Assembly: GCA_964610385.1 (NCBI GenBank)
Contig: CAZSXW010000006.1
Location: 62,001 to 126,000 of the forward strand
Source of the DNA: CAZBSE01 sp964610385
GTDB taxonomy: Bacteria > Actinomycetota > Humimicrobiia > Humimicrobiales > Humimicrobiaceae
Length of the DNA stretch: 64,000 nt
Direction of reading: 5' to 3'
In this document: in pieces, positions 8,001-16,316 of the stretch
Layout of the letters: each line of letters begins with the position of its first letter
How positions within the stretch are numbered: position 1 is the stretch's first letter
The notes under the pieces: generated by a model
Told to the model about the DNA's origin: nothing
Database searches by the model: none
What the model saw: the letters and a program-made list of their open reading frames with translations, nothing else
Translations under genes and position numbers: made by a program

Positions 8001-8447
8001 TTGAAAGTACTAATAATCTATCATTCGGAACACCACGGCAACACAAAAAAGATAGCAAAAGCAATGGCAGAAAAAGTCAATGCAGATATTTCAAAAGCGG
8101 CCGATGTAAATCTCAATAAATTTGGAGAATATGATATTGTGGGCTTTGGGTCGGGAGTTTACAATGGTAAATTACATAAGGAGCTTTCAGAAATTTTAAG
8201 CAAACTATCCCAGCAAAGCGGTAAAAAGGCTTTTATTTTTTCTACAGCGGGCTCTAAAACATACGGCCCTATAGCCAACGAACAGTTCAGGCCGATGCTT
8301 GAAGAAAAGGGTTTTAAGATAGTTGGAGAATTCTCCTGTCTCGGTTTTGATACCGCACTGACCAGAGAAGGTATTAATAAGGGCAGACCGAACAAACAGG
8401 ACTTTAAGGACGCAGAAGATTTCATCGTAAATATTATTAGAAAATAG
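8001..8447 (+). CDS. flavodoxin family protein
   Basis: A ~148-residue flavodoxin-like fold: KVLIIYHSEHHGNTKKIAKAMAE is the FMN phosphate loop after the first strand, YDIVGFGSGVYNGKLHKEL the second flavin loop, and KAFIFSTAGSKT the third. It is a single-electron carrier or small NAD(P)H-linked flavoprotein in the cytoplasm. The frame opens at GTG 7974, overlapping the previous gene by 8 bp. The TTG at 8001 gives the usual M-K-V-L-I-I-Y start and is preferred, although no strong ribosome site supports either. Confidence 0.85.
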   Translation: MKVLIIYHSEHHGNTKKIAKAMAEKVNADISKAADVNLNKFGEYDIVGFGSGVYNGKLHKELSEILSKLSQQSGKKAFIFSTAGSKTYGPIANEQFRPMLEEKGFKIVGEFSCLGFDTALTREGINKGRPNKQDFKDAEDFIVNIIRK

Positions 8448-8566
8448 TGACAATAATCTTAAAAGATGTATGCTGGCATATATGGATGTAGAGCTGGATG
8501 GTCTGCAGTCAGCCTTGATGATAAAGATAGAAATAGTTTACAGTAAATGAAGAAATATCAGTCATC

Positions 8567-9127
8567 ATGTATAAAAAATTTTTTATCACTGGTTATCCGG
8601 GAAGTGGAAAAACCACCATTTTCAATGATATTGTAACCAGCCTTAAAAAAAGCCTCTCTAAATTAACTATATATGGATTTATTACCAAAGAGATAAGAAT
8701 AAAAGGAATTCGTGTTGGCTTCAGTATAGAAAATTTTCGTGGTGAAAAAGGGACTCTTTCACATATAGATTACAAGAACGGCCCCAGGGTAGGAAAATAT
8801 GGGGTTGATTTACAAGATATAGAAAAAGTGGGGATAAATACCTTGCGTGATGCTCTAAGAAAACCTGAAGCCAAGATAATTGCCATAGATGAGATTGGAA
8901 GGATGGAGCTTTTTCACCCCGAGTTTTTAAAAATTTTAGATAGAATAATAGCTTCCGATAAAATGATGCTTGCAACCATCTCTTATAAAATGACTGAACT
9001 TCTGACAAAATTTAAGAATAGAAGGGATACCTGTATTTTCAATTTAGAAAATGTCCCAAAAGATAATATAGAAAGAGAAAAACTAAAAGAGAAAATATTA
9101 AAAATCATTTTTAAAAATTACATTTAG
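8567..9127 (+). CDS. nucleoside-triphosphatase, THEP1 family
   Basis: A 186-residue P-loop protein with Walker A GYPGSGKTT at residues about 9-17, a Walker B IIAIDEIGRMELFHPEF, and the family signature YGFITKEIR...GFSIENF. These fit NTPase_1/THEP1 enzymes, which hydrolyse NTPs to NDPs in vitro and are common in thermophilic and anaerobic prokaryotes. The physiological role is unknown. It stands alone, 119 bp after the flavodoxin and ahead of a short dispersed repeat. Confidence 0.88.
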   Translation: MYKKFFITGYPGSGKTTIFNDIVTSLKKSLSKLTIYGFITKEIRIKGIRVGFSIENFRGEKGTLSHIDYKNGPRVGKYGVDLQDIEKVGINTLRDALRKPEAKIIAIDEIGRMELFHPEFLKILDRIIASDKMMLATISYKMTELLTKFKNRRDTCIFNLENVPKDNIEREKLKEKILKIIFKNYI

Positions 9128-9130
9128 TTC

Positions 9131-9166
9131 ACTGTACAAGGTGGCTGAGCATTATGGTCAGGATTA
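9131..9166 (+). repeat. short dispersed repeat, type 2, copy 1
   Basis: Contains TGGCTGAGCATTATGGTCAG, matched almost exactly at 13600 and 21684. The left flank CTGTACAAGG also precedes the long repeat copy at 13936 (CTGCACAAGG), linking the short and long repeat families. It lies just after the THEP1 gene. Confidence 0.6.
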
Positions 9167-9263
9167 AAATTATTCATAAATCAATGTATTAAAGTTTTAG
9201 GATAATACTGATTAACTATGCTATTATAGTCTATATATTTTGTTATTTATTTTTAATGCAAAT

Positions 9264-9494
9264 ATGAACGAAAGAAAAGAATTTCTTTATTATATTGAAG
9301 TGAAAGAAAGAGATGGTAAAAGAACCAGATATCCGATTTATAGAGATGATAAGAATTACTATATTCGTGACCACCTCGTTAAGGCAGGCAAAAGTATAGA
9401 AGATGAGATTAAAGATTTCTTTAAAGTTGAAGTCATAGGACCAATATTAGAAAAGCCTATTCATCAGGATCTAAAATTTAAAAAAACAGAATAA
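9264..9494 (+). CDS. small hypothetical protein (76-84 aa)
   Basis: An unrecognised charged small protein (MNERKEFLYYIEVKERDGKR..., ending in KFKKTE). It has no membrane segment or metal motif. The tyrosine- and arginine-rich middle (RTRYPIYRDDKNYYIRDHLVKAG) looks like a compact beta-type domain. The frame opens at a TTG at 9240, but ATG 9264 gives a more natural hydrophilic start. It lies in an AT-rich gap between the THEP1 gene and a convergent permease, so its transcription unit is unclear. Confidence 0.5.
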   Translation: MNERKEFLYYIEVKERDGKRTRYPIYRDDKNYYIRDHLVKAGKSIEDEIKDFFKVEVIGPILEKPIHQDLKFKKTE

Positions 9495-9551
9495 TTAATA
9501 ATATTGATCCAAACTTAATATCCTAATCCTTTCTATCCGAAAGATTTAAAA

Positions 9552-10070
9552 TCAGAAATTAAGCTTTCCGAACAATGCATTAGCTAATAAACCTGCTAGT
9601 GGCGGGAAAAAGAATGTACATGCCAGGCGTACAAGTGTAAACTTCCACCCCAATATTCCTATATCCATTGGTAATCTTCCAATTGCCCATAATGACCATC
9701 CAGTCAGAAAAGCGACCATAGTCCCAACACTTGCACCAGTCCTTAAAAAACCACCTGCTAAAGGTAAGCTGACATAGGGTCCTCCAGGCATGATACCGCC
9801 TGCAGCAGTTCCTATAAATATTCCCCTTAGACCGGAACCTTCTCCAATCCATCTGGAAATTATTTCCATCGGGACCAATGCCTGTATCATTCCGGCTATA
9901 ATAAAGGCAAAAATAAGCAGTGGTAGTATTTCAATAGTCATATTCAAGGCTGCTTTCAGACCGGTTATATGCTGGCCTTGCCCCCTGAAATAACCGACTA
10001 GTATCAGTGCTACAGCTATTGCCCCCATTATCGATGTTGATATTAACATTTGTGATTTCCTCCTGCTCAT
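9552..10070 (-). CDS. half-size permease of the ArsP_1 (PF03773) family
   Basis: 172 residues with about five membrane helices. The family hallmark is a glycine/proline-rich loop GTAAGGIMPGGPYVSLPLAGGFLRTGAS after the second conserved helix (LLIFAFIIAGMIQAL), as in ArsP/YraQ permeases. Full-length members have two such halves (~300-350 residues); this gene encodes one, so it would have to act as a dimer or with another subunit, and no second half is adjacent. ArsP exports organoarsenicals, but the substrate here is unknown. A strong ribosome site (GGAGAGAGG) precedes the ATG. Confidence 0.78.
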   Translation of the reverse strand: MSRRKSQMLISTSIMGAIAVALILVGYFRGQGQHITGLKAALNMTIEILPLLIFAFIIAGMIQALVPMEIISRWIGEGSGLRGIFIGTAAGGIMPGGPYVSLPLAGGFLRTGASVGTMVAFLTGWSLWAIGRLPMDIGILGWKFTLVRLACTFFFPPLAGLLANALFGKLNF

Positions 10071-10308
10071 AGTCCTCTCTCCATCTTTAGGATTTAATTA
10101 CTTAAAGACTGTATTTTAAATATAATTAGTAATATTTTATAAATTAAACCCTTACATTGAAACAGCAATTATTTTTTATCACCTCTGATTCTGTAGACTT
10201 CCATTTAAAGACCTCATCTTCTTAAATATAAAAGAAATATGAGTTTTTATTATAATACTAATAAAAATTAATAGTAAATTAGATAATAAAAAAATAAATA
10301 ATGATTGA

Positions 10309-10390
10309 CTTGGTATAGTAGACGAAGTTAGAACTGAATTAATAGGCTTGAATGGGGGGGGGATATTTTTAATCCTGAATTTAATTATTA
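10309..10390 (+). repeat. 78-bp intergenic repeat, copy A
   Basis: Diverged copy containing AGTAGACGAAGTTAGAACTG and a TTTTTAATCCTGAATTTAATT tail, with a run of nine G at 10354-10362 where other copies have AAATGAGGAT. It occupies most of the 423-bp gap between the permease and the ICMT-like gene; I see nothing else there apart from AT-rich sequence. Confidence 0.75.
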
Positions 10391-10493
10391 AAAAATAGTC
10401 AGCATTATTATTCCAGCACAAATACACTTTTTTACCAAATAAAAAAAGTATTATAATTACATTAAGTTTGATTACAAAATAATCTAAATTAAT

Positions 10494-10997
10494 ATGGTTA
10501 GATTTTATAAAAAACTACTCAATACGGGACTGCTTTTTTCCATTGCCTGTATACTTTCTATTCTATCTTTCCCCGTTAACCCTCTTGCTATACTTAAAGT
10601 AATAAATCCTCTTGATATAAAGGTCTTATGGTATATTGGTTGGATAGTCTGGTCAGCTGGTATGGTTCTTATAGGTTTTGCTTACTATTATATATACATA
10701 AGAAAGATAAAAGTATTAATTAAGCAGGGAATTTATAAAGTTATCCGCCATCCTATGTATCTGGGCTGGATTTTAGCAGTATTTATTGCAACTATTTTTC
10801 TTTACCAGCATTGGGTATTTATTGTTATTGGAATTCCTGGAGTATTATCAATTTATTTAATTTCAATTAGAGAAGAAATCTCTAATATTAGGCGGTTTGG
10901 TAAAAGCTATAAAAACTATATAGAAAATGTACCCAGAATGAACATTATTTTAGGAATTATAAGATTATTAAGAAGAAGGAATAAAATTCCAAACTAA
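10494..10997 (+). CDS. isoprenylcysteine carboxyl methyltransferase-like membrane protein (PEMT/ICMT superfamily)
   Basis: 167 residues with about four hydrophobic segments. The C-terminal signature GIYKVIRHPMYLGWILA (R-H-P-x-Y-x-G) followed by an EEISNIRRFGKSYKNYIENVPR motif marks PEMT/ICMT-type membrane methyltransferases, where the RHP motif and the E-E/Y segment contact S-adenosylmethionine. Substrates in bacteria range from phospholipids to isoprenoids, and none can be assigned here. It is paralogous to the convergent gene at 11129-11707, with a repeat copy lying between their 3' ends. Confidence 0.8.
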   Translation: MVRFYKKLLNTGLLFSIACILSILSFPVNPLAILKVINPLDIKVLWYIGWIVWSAGMVLIGFAYYYIYIRKIKVLIKQGIYKVIRHPMYLGWILAVFIATIFLYQHWVFIVIGIPGVLSIYLISIREEISNIRRFGKSYKNYIENVPRMNIILGIIRLLRRRNKIPN

Positions 10998-11054
10998 AGA
11001 AAGATTTAAAAAGCCTGAACATTAATATAAATATGAGGTATTTATCTTAAGTGT

Positions 11055-11130
11055 GGCTGGGGCAGTGAACGACGTTAGAACCAGTTTATTGAGGTTAAAT
11101 GAAGGTTTTTTATATTAGAATTGAGCTTTT
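11055..11130 (+). repeat. 78-bp intergenic repeat, copy B
   Basis: Contains GGCTGGGGCAGTGAACGACG and GTTAGAACCAGTTTATTGAG; one base is missing near the start relative to the other copies. It sits between the 3' ends of two convergent ICMT-like genes. Confidence 0.8.
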
Positions 11131-11707
11131 AAAGTCTCATTTTCCTATTCTTGAGCATTCCTGTAAAGAAATTCCACATAGGAACCTTCTTCATATATTC
11201 AATATATTCTCTACCAAACTTTTTAATATTATAGTTATCCTCAACTTTTGAGGCTATATAAAATAATATAACTGCAGCAATACCAATTATTATTAGAACA
11301 ATTGCCTGATAGGCGAATAAAAAACTTATGGTAACCAAGGAAAGTCCCAGGTAGAGTGGGTGTCTTAGTATTTTAAATATTCCTTTATGTATCATCTTGG
11401 TAGTATCTTCCAAACCCGATGCTGGCTTGCCAATACGCTTTAAGCTTACAAATGAAGATATTATTAAAAATATACCAGTCACAAAAAAAATTATGGATAT
11501 ATACTGCAGATAGGTAATACCAGCTCTCTTTAACATAAAATTATCAAAGCTGGTTAATCCCAGAACAATTACAGAAATGAAAAGACCTATACCGATTTCA
11601 GCAAATATTTCAAATCTTTTACGCTTTTTTGTACCTCTGGGTAAACATCTTACCAGGATTGTTATTGCTAATATGCAGATTATTATATATGCAATAAAGG
11701 GCTTCAT
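11129..11707 (-). CDS. isoprenylcysteine carboxyl methyltransferase-like membrane protein
   Basis: 192 residues, about five hydrophobic helices. The catalytic signature is GIFKILRHPLYLGLSLVTI, followed by KVEDNYNIKKFGREYIEYMKKVPMWNF, the same R-H-P-x-Y-x-G and E-x-x-N-x-x-K-F-G-x-x-Y pattern as the gene at 10494. It belongs to the PEMT/ICMT superfamily of membrane SAM-dependent methyltransferases; substrate unknown. It lies on the minus strand inside the repeat-delimited accessory region, with repeat B just beyond its stop and repeat C upstream of its start. Confidence 0.8.
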   Translation of the reverse strand: MKPFIAYIIICILAITILVRCLPRGTKKRKRFEIFAEIGIGLFISVIVLGLTSFDNFMLKRAGITYLQYISIIFFVTGIFLIISSFVSLKRIGKPASGLEDTTKMIHKGIFKILRHPLYLGLSLVTISFLFAYQAIVLIIIGIAAVILFYIASKVEDNYNIKKFGREYIEYMKKVPMWNFFTGMLKNRKMRL

Positions 11708-11795
11708 TTTTATATAAAAAGTTAATGAATAATTTTGATTATTATCATATACTCATAATCAATATCTTTCAATTTTATGAATTCTTTTATTTTTT

Positions 11796-11873
11796 GGCTG
11801 GGGACAGTGGACAAAGTTAGAACCGCTTTATTGGGCTTAAATGAAGATATTTTTATACCATAATTGAGTATTA
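11796..11873 (+). repeat. 78-bp intergenic repeat, copy C
   Basis: A near-consensus copy: GGCTGGGGACAGTGGACAAA, GTTAGAACCGCTTTATTGGG and GATATTTTTATACCATAATT. It occupies part of the 395-bp gap between the divergent ICMT-like and radical-SAM genes; the rest is AT-rich, presumably holding their promoters. Confidence 0.85.
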
Positions 11874-12102
11874 GTTAGCTAAAACATCCTAATTTGTTGA
11901 AAGTTGTATGTCTATAATAAAAGTATTGTAATTTTTTTACAATAATTATATATTTTTATGGTGTGTAAAATCATTTAGAAGCTTGGAAACTTTTTTTATG
12001 GTTACTTGAGTACAGCAGAACTGATTATGAAACTAACTAAATAGCTGGTTTTATATTTTTAAATAAATTTTTAGACTAATAATTTTTTAAAAATATGTTC
12101 TT

Positions 12103-13419
12103 ATGAAATTAGAGCTAATTGTCCCTGCTACGCAAGAGAATCTCCTAAATCGGAAGAAGACACCAGGACCACACCTAGGTCTAGCAATGGTTGCCGCCCT
12201 GACCCCACCAGAGGTTGAAGTCTCAATAACTGATGAGAATGTCACAGATATTGATTTCCAAAAGCAAATTGACTTAGTTGGAATAACAGCAATGACTATT
12301 ACGGCGGATAGAGCCTATAAGATCGCTGATACTTTCAGAGAAAGAGGGGTTAAAGTTATCTTGGGAGGTAGTCACCCTAGTGCTCTTCCTAAAGAGGCAA
12401 GTCAATACGCTGATGCTGTAGTAATCGGGGAAGCTGAGGGAATTTGGACAAATGTAATCGAGGATTTTAAGGCAAACAAGCTAAAAAAGATATATAGACA
12501 ACGCGAGCGGCCCAGCTTGCTCAACTTGCCTATCCCCCGGCGAGATTTATTTATCGATGGAGCATATCTCTTCATGAACTCAATCTCAACCACTAGAGGC
12601 TGTCCCCATGCCTGCTCTTTCTGCTCAGTTACTTCATTCTTCGGCAATACTTATCGCTGCCGTCCTATAGAGGAAATACTCAAGGAAATCGAAACAATGA
12701 ATTATAAGAGACTTATGTGGTTTATTGATGACAATATTGTGGGCAATCCTAGGTTTGCTAAAGAGCTCTTTCGTGCCCTTATTCCTTTCAAACTAAAGTG
12801 GGCTGGCCAAGCCTCAGTTACTATTGCAAAAGATGACGAATTACTCAAACTTGCATCTGAAAGTGGCTGTATGATCCTACTTATTGGGTTTGAGACATTA
12901 TCTCCGGATAATCTAGTAGCAATGGGAAAAAGGGTGAATGTAGTAGACAAATACGAAATGGTAATCAGAAAGATCCACTCCTATGGCATTGCCATCCACG
13001 GCTTCTTTATCCTGGGATTAGACGATGATGATGAAGATGTTTTCGAGCGTACTGTCCGCTTTGCCCAGAGCATGCAGCTTGAGAGTGCTCAATTTGCTTG
13101 GCCCACACCATATCCAGGTACTGCCCTATACGAATCTTTGGATAAGGCTGGACGATTAATTACTAAAAGTTGGTCACAGTATGAGTCTAACGTTGTATTT
13201 GAACCAAAGCTAATGTCACGGGATATTCTGAAAAGGGGACGTGACTGGGTTTGGAAAGAGTTCTATAGCTTGCCCTCTATTTGGAGGAGATTAGGAATTA
13301 CACACCGTTATTTAGTTCCACTCTGGACGCTTAATCTTTATTACCGCTCCTTCTGGCGAAGAAAATCCAAAGTTATTAAAGATAGCCACAAGGTCAAATC
13401 CCAATTAGTCTCTGGGTAG
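12103..13419 (+). CDS. B12-binding domain radical SAM protein
   Basis: 438 residues. An N-terminal cobalamin-binding-like Rossmann domain (residues about 35-110; VKVILGGSHPSALPKEA, DAVVIGEAEGIW) precedes a radical SAM core with the cluster motif CPHACSFC near residue 167. A C-terminal region of the DUF4070 type follows (WPTPYPGTALYESL). Such enzymes catalyse methylations or other radical modifications of lipids, hopanoids, peptides or natural products. The N-terminal domain lacks an obvious D-x-H-x-x-G motif, so B12 binding is uncertain. Codon choice is visibly richer in G and C than in the neighbours, consistent with acquisition. No partner genes sit next to it; repeats C and D bracket it. 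Confidence 0.85.
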   Translation: MKLELIVPATQENLLNRKKTPGPHLGLAMVAALTPPEVEVSITDENVTDIDFQKQIDLVGITAMTITADRAYKIADTFRERGVKVILGGSHPSALPKEASQYADAVVIGEAEGIWTNVIEDFKANKLKKIYRQRERPSLLNLPIPRRDLFIDGAYLFMNSISTTRGCPHACSFCSVTSFFGNTYRCRPIEEILKEIETMNYKRLMWFIDDNIVGNPRFAKELFRALIPFKLKWAGQASVTIAKDDELLKLASESGCMILLIGFETLSPDNLVAMGKRVNVVDKYEMVIRKIHSYGIAIHGFFILGLDDDDEDVFERTVRFAQSMQLESAQFAWPTPYPGTALYESLDKAGRLITKSWSQYESNVVFEPKLMSRDILKRGRDWVWKEFYSLPSIWRRLGITHRYLVPLWTLNLYYRSFWRRKSKVIKDSHKVKSQLVSG

Positions 13420-13599
13420 TATTAAAAGTTGGTCTGATTTGATTAGAAACCAAATTATATAAAAGATCATTCTAATAATTACGGGTAATCATCTCTAGTT
13501 GAAACTAAAGCTATATCTGGATGACTTACACGAAATTCTTCTTCTTTGATTGGTGAATCAGATTAGGTAAAATAATAGAAATAGTTTGAAAAATGACAA

Positions 13600-13626
13600 T
13601 TGGCTGAGCATTGTGGTCAAGATAAA
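13600..13626 (+). repeat. short dispersed repeat, type 2, copy 2
   Basis: TTGGCTGAGCATTGTGGTCA, nearly identical to copies at 9141 and 21684, in the same orientation. It follows the radical-SAM gene. Confidence 0.6.
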
Positions 13627-13935
13627 ATGAGACACTATAAAAAAAGTCTAACTTAGAAGAAAAATCTTATGTATATAAATTCAAGTTCATAAATAATAGA
13701 CTTTCTCAAAGTGACCTTTCTTACCCTTTCTTATTTTACTGGCCCGAATCCCAACATTCAAACTGAACTAGTTTTTAAGGAACCTTCAAGATGGCTTAGA
13801 TACTAAATTAAAAACTATACTAAAGAATGGGGAAAGGTAGGTTATATGCTTAAATAATTTAATAAAAAAACGACTCATCTTTTAAAACTCTTATTGAAAT
13901 TAGGGAGGTTGGTCACTTTTTTTACTGCACAAGGT

Positions 13936-14012
13936 GGCTGGGGACAGTAGACAAAGTTCAAACCAGATTATTGGGTTCAAACGGGAATATTTTTATACCT
14001 GAATTAAGTTTT
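13936..14012 (+). repeat. 78-bp intergenic repeat, copy D
   Basis: GGCTGGGGACAGTAGACAAA followed by a variant GTTCAAACCAGATTATTGGG and AATATTTTTATACCTGAATT. The upstream CTGCACAAGG is shared with the short repeat at 9131. Confidence 0.85.
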
Positions 14013-14118
14013 TGCCTAAGATAGTTAAATATAAAAAATTTGCATTCTCATAATAATCCTGTTTTAATCTACTGATGAGAATCTGCATCTTAATTTAAAA
14101 ATATCTGGAGGTAAACAA

Positions 14119-14871
14119 GTGGATATCTGGAAATATTACGATATCACCCATAAGAAACACATAATCTGTAATCCCATGAGTAAATTTAAACTTGATGGAT
14201 TATTTTTATTGTTGGATATAAAAACAGGCTCCAAAGTTTTAGATATTGGTTGTGGCAAAGGAGAGTTCCTGATAAGACTTACTGAATTATTTAATATTCA
14301 TGGTACAGGAGTTGATATTTCACCTTATTTTATAAAAGATTGTAAAAGGAAGAAAAGCGAAAGAATTCCTAAATCCGATGTCAAATTTTTAGAAATGGAT
14401 GGCGCCAAATATAAACCTGAAAACAATGAATTGTTTGACTTAACCATATGTCTTGGCGCAAGCTTTGTTTACAATGGATTTACAGGAACAATAAATGCAT
14501 TAAAGAAAATGACAAAACCAAAGGGGCTGCTTATTATAGGAGAGCCCTATTGGTTAAAAGACCCGCCTGAAGAATATCTTAAAATGAGTGGAATAAATAA
14601 AGAGGAGTTTAATAACCATTTTAAAAATATAGATATTGCTGAAAAAGAAGGACTAAATTGTATATACACACTTGTAAGTAATCATGATGACTGGGACCAT
14701 TATGAAACACTTCAATGGTGGTCAGCATATGATTATGTAACCCTCAATCCTAATGATTCAGATAACTCTGAATTGTTGGAGAAGATAAAAAAAGCAAAAA
14801 CAGAGTATCTATTATACGGTAGAGACACTCTTGGCTGGGCAATATATATTTTTAAAAGACAATTACAATAA
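14119..14871 (+). CDS. class I SAM-dependent methyltransferase
   Basis: 250 residues with a Rossmann-fold methyltransferase domain. Motif I is KVLDIGCGKGEFLIRL (residues about 38-53), an acidic ribose contact follows in HGTGVDISPYFI, then motif II/III DLTICLGASFVYNGFTG and LLIIGEPYW. It resembles SAM methyltransferases of unknown small-molecule substrate (Methyltransf_25/11 type). GTG 14119 is chosen because a full GGAGG lies 7 bases before it. It is a single-gene unit bounded by repeats D and E. Confidence 0.85.
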   Translation: MDIWKYYDITHKKHIICNPMSKFKLDGLFLLLDIKTGSKVLDIGCGKGEFLIRLTELFNIHGTGVDISPYFIKDCKRKKSERIPKSDVKFLEMDGAKYKPENNELFDLTICLGASFVYNGFTGTINALKKMTKPKGLLIIGEPYWLKDPPEEYLKMSGINKEEFNNHFKNIDIAEKEGLNCIYTLVSNHDDWDHYETLQWWSAYDYVTLNPNDSDNSELLEKIKKAKTEYLLYGRDTLGWAIYIFKRQLQ

Positions 14872-14922
14872 ATAACTACTAATTATCCCCCCAGTTTATA
14901 AAAGAGGTATAAAGTTAAGCTT

Positions 14923-15000
14923 AGCTGGGGATAGTAGACAAAGTTAGAACCGCATTATTAGGCATAAGTGAGGATATTTATATACCAGAATTGAGTTATT
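14923..15000 (+). repeat. 78-bp intergenic repeat, copy E
   Basis: AGCTGGGGATAGTAGACAAA, GTTAGAACCGCATTATTAGG, GATATTTATATACCAGAATT. It lies 51 bp after the methyltransferase stop; the rest of the 335-bp gap is AT-rich and featureless. Confidence 0.85.
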
Positions 15001-15206
15001 AATACTTTCTTATCATCAAAGCGTCAAATCACTAAATATATCTATCTTTTTAACGGATTACAAAAAATAGAATAATTATATTTGGTAGAACATCATTGAT
15101 AATCCGATCTTTATCTATTTGCTATTCTATACCTTTTAGTGACATAATCACTGAATATTGACATAATTGCATCAAGCATTTTAGTAGACATATTAAATGG
15201 AGAAAA

Positions 15207-15986
15207 ATGGGCAGAGTTCAAAAAATTAATTGCTACCTTTTCCTAATCTTATTTTTAATACTTATTATAACTTTTTTTACCCGTAATAATATACGTAATG
15301 TAGACGAGATCACGGATGAGGTTATAAATCAACCTGTTCAAAAAGAAATATCAAATACGGAGGAAATTGAATTTAAAAAGGATGGCTATCTATGGCAGCT
15401 AATACCTCTTTATGATTATGAGATAAGCGGTCTTGTTATTGGCAGAATGAATTATCAGATATTCAGTATCAATAAATATACCAGTTTATTCCCTATTGAC
15501 TTGGGTTTGATCTGGGGCAATAATGTTGCCAATAAAGTCTATCAGGATAAGCGAATCAAATTCATGCAGGACTCCCGCTGGTGCTGGGTCTGGTGGGATG
15601 GAGATGCCGTTTTCAACCTCAATGAATTCTCTAATAACCATTTATTCACTAAGGAAAAGGATTTGAGCGATGAAGCTAAAAAAATTAACCGCGGCGATCA
15701 GATAACAATCAAAGGAAAACTGGTGAATATTATAGCTACCCCACTAGAAGATAATGGGATATCCGGACAAAATACTATTACCTGGAAATCGAGTACGACC
15801 AGAAAAGATAATGGCACGGGAGCATGTGAAATTATCTATGTCGAGGATATAAAAGTATTAAAAAAAGGCAATATGCTCTCCCGTTTTTTATTCTGGTTTA
15901 GTTTTTATGGATTGATTTTTATAATTATTTGGAGCATATCTTATTTTCTATATAGTATTAATATGCAGAAAAAAACTGATTCCTGA
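15207..15986 (+). CDS. membrane-anchored hypothetical protein
   Basis: 259 residues with a hydrophobic helix at each end (residues about 8-26 and 225-248) and a ~190-residue extracytoplasmic domain between them. That domain contains a tryptophan-rich segment (DSRWCWVWWDG) and an OB-like stretch (RGDQITIKGKLVNIIATP). I do not recognise a family; the two-helix plus beta-domain layout resembles bacterial membrane proteins with an external sensing or scaffold domain. A GGAG lies before the ATG. It is bounded by repeats E and F. Confidence 0.6.
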   Translation: MGRVQKINCYLFLILFLILIITFFTRNNIRNVDEITDEVINQPVQKEISNTEEIEFKKDGYLWQLIPLYDYEISGLVIGRMNYQIFSINKYTSLFPIDLGLIWGNNVANKVYQDKRIKFMQDSRWCWVWWDGDAVFNLNEFSNNHLFTKEKDLSDEAKKINRGDQITIKGKLVNIIATPLEDNGISGQNTITWKSSTTRKDNGTGACEIIYVEDIKVLKKGNMLSRFLFWFSFYGLIFIIIWSISYFLYSINMQKKTDS

Positions 15987-16129
15987 CTCATTTGAAAGTT
16001 CGAAAGTTGAGCAAAAAAGACAAATAATTAATTTTGTACTTACGAACTTACAACTTAGAGGCAAAAAGCTAGAATATACCTTGAAAACCCCCTTTGATGT
16101 ACTAGTAGATTTAGGTTACCATTCAAGCT

Positions 16130-16205
16130 GGCTGGCCACTGTGGACGATGTTAAAACCAAGATCTTACTGTTAAATGAGGATATTTTTATACCTGAATTA
16201 TCAGG
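16130..16205 (+). repeat. 78-bp intergenic repeat, copy F
   Basis: Diverged: GGCTGGCCACTGTGGACGAT, GTTAAAACCAAGATCTTACT, then the well-kept GATATTTTTATACCTGAATT. It lies in the 330-bp gap between the membrane protein and the serine hydrolase. Confidence 0.8.
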
Positions 16206-16316
16206 TTAACCCCTATATCTAATACTAAACTCTATATAACGATAAATCCTTTCAATTACAAATCCAAATAAGGTAATATATTTTTATATCAGGTATTAAT
16301 TTAGGAGTATCTATAA

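Larger units (their letters stand above)
13420..14118. other. 699-bp intergenic stretch with repeats and no recognisable gene
   Basis: It holds the short type-2 repeat at 13600 and long repeat copy D at 13936. The remainder (13630-13920) shows no ORF of useful length, no terminal inverted repeats and no transposase remnant that I can recognise. It is the longest gene-free stretch in the window and could be decayed mobile-element or gene remains. Confidence 0.6.

Noticed and set aside
10179..10427. Minus-strand ORF of 82 residues
   Set aside because: It covers repeat copy A and the G9 run, has low-complexity Leu/Phe/Ile content and no ribosome site.
13630..13920. Possible insertion-sequence remnant in the longest gap
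   Set aside because: No terminal inverted repeats, target duplication or transposase motif could be seen, so it is listed only as gene-free sequence.
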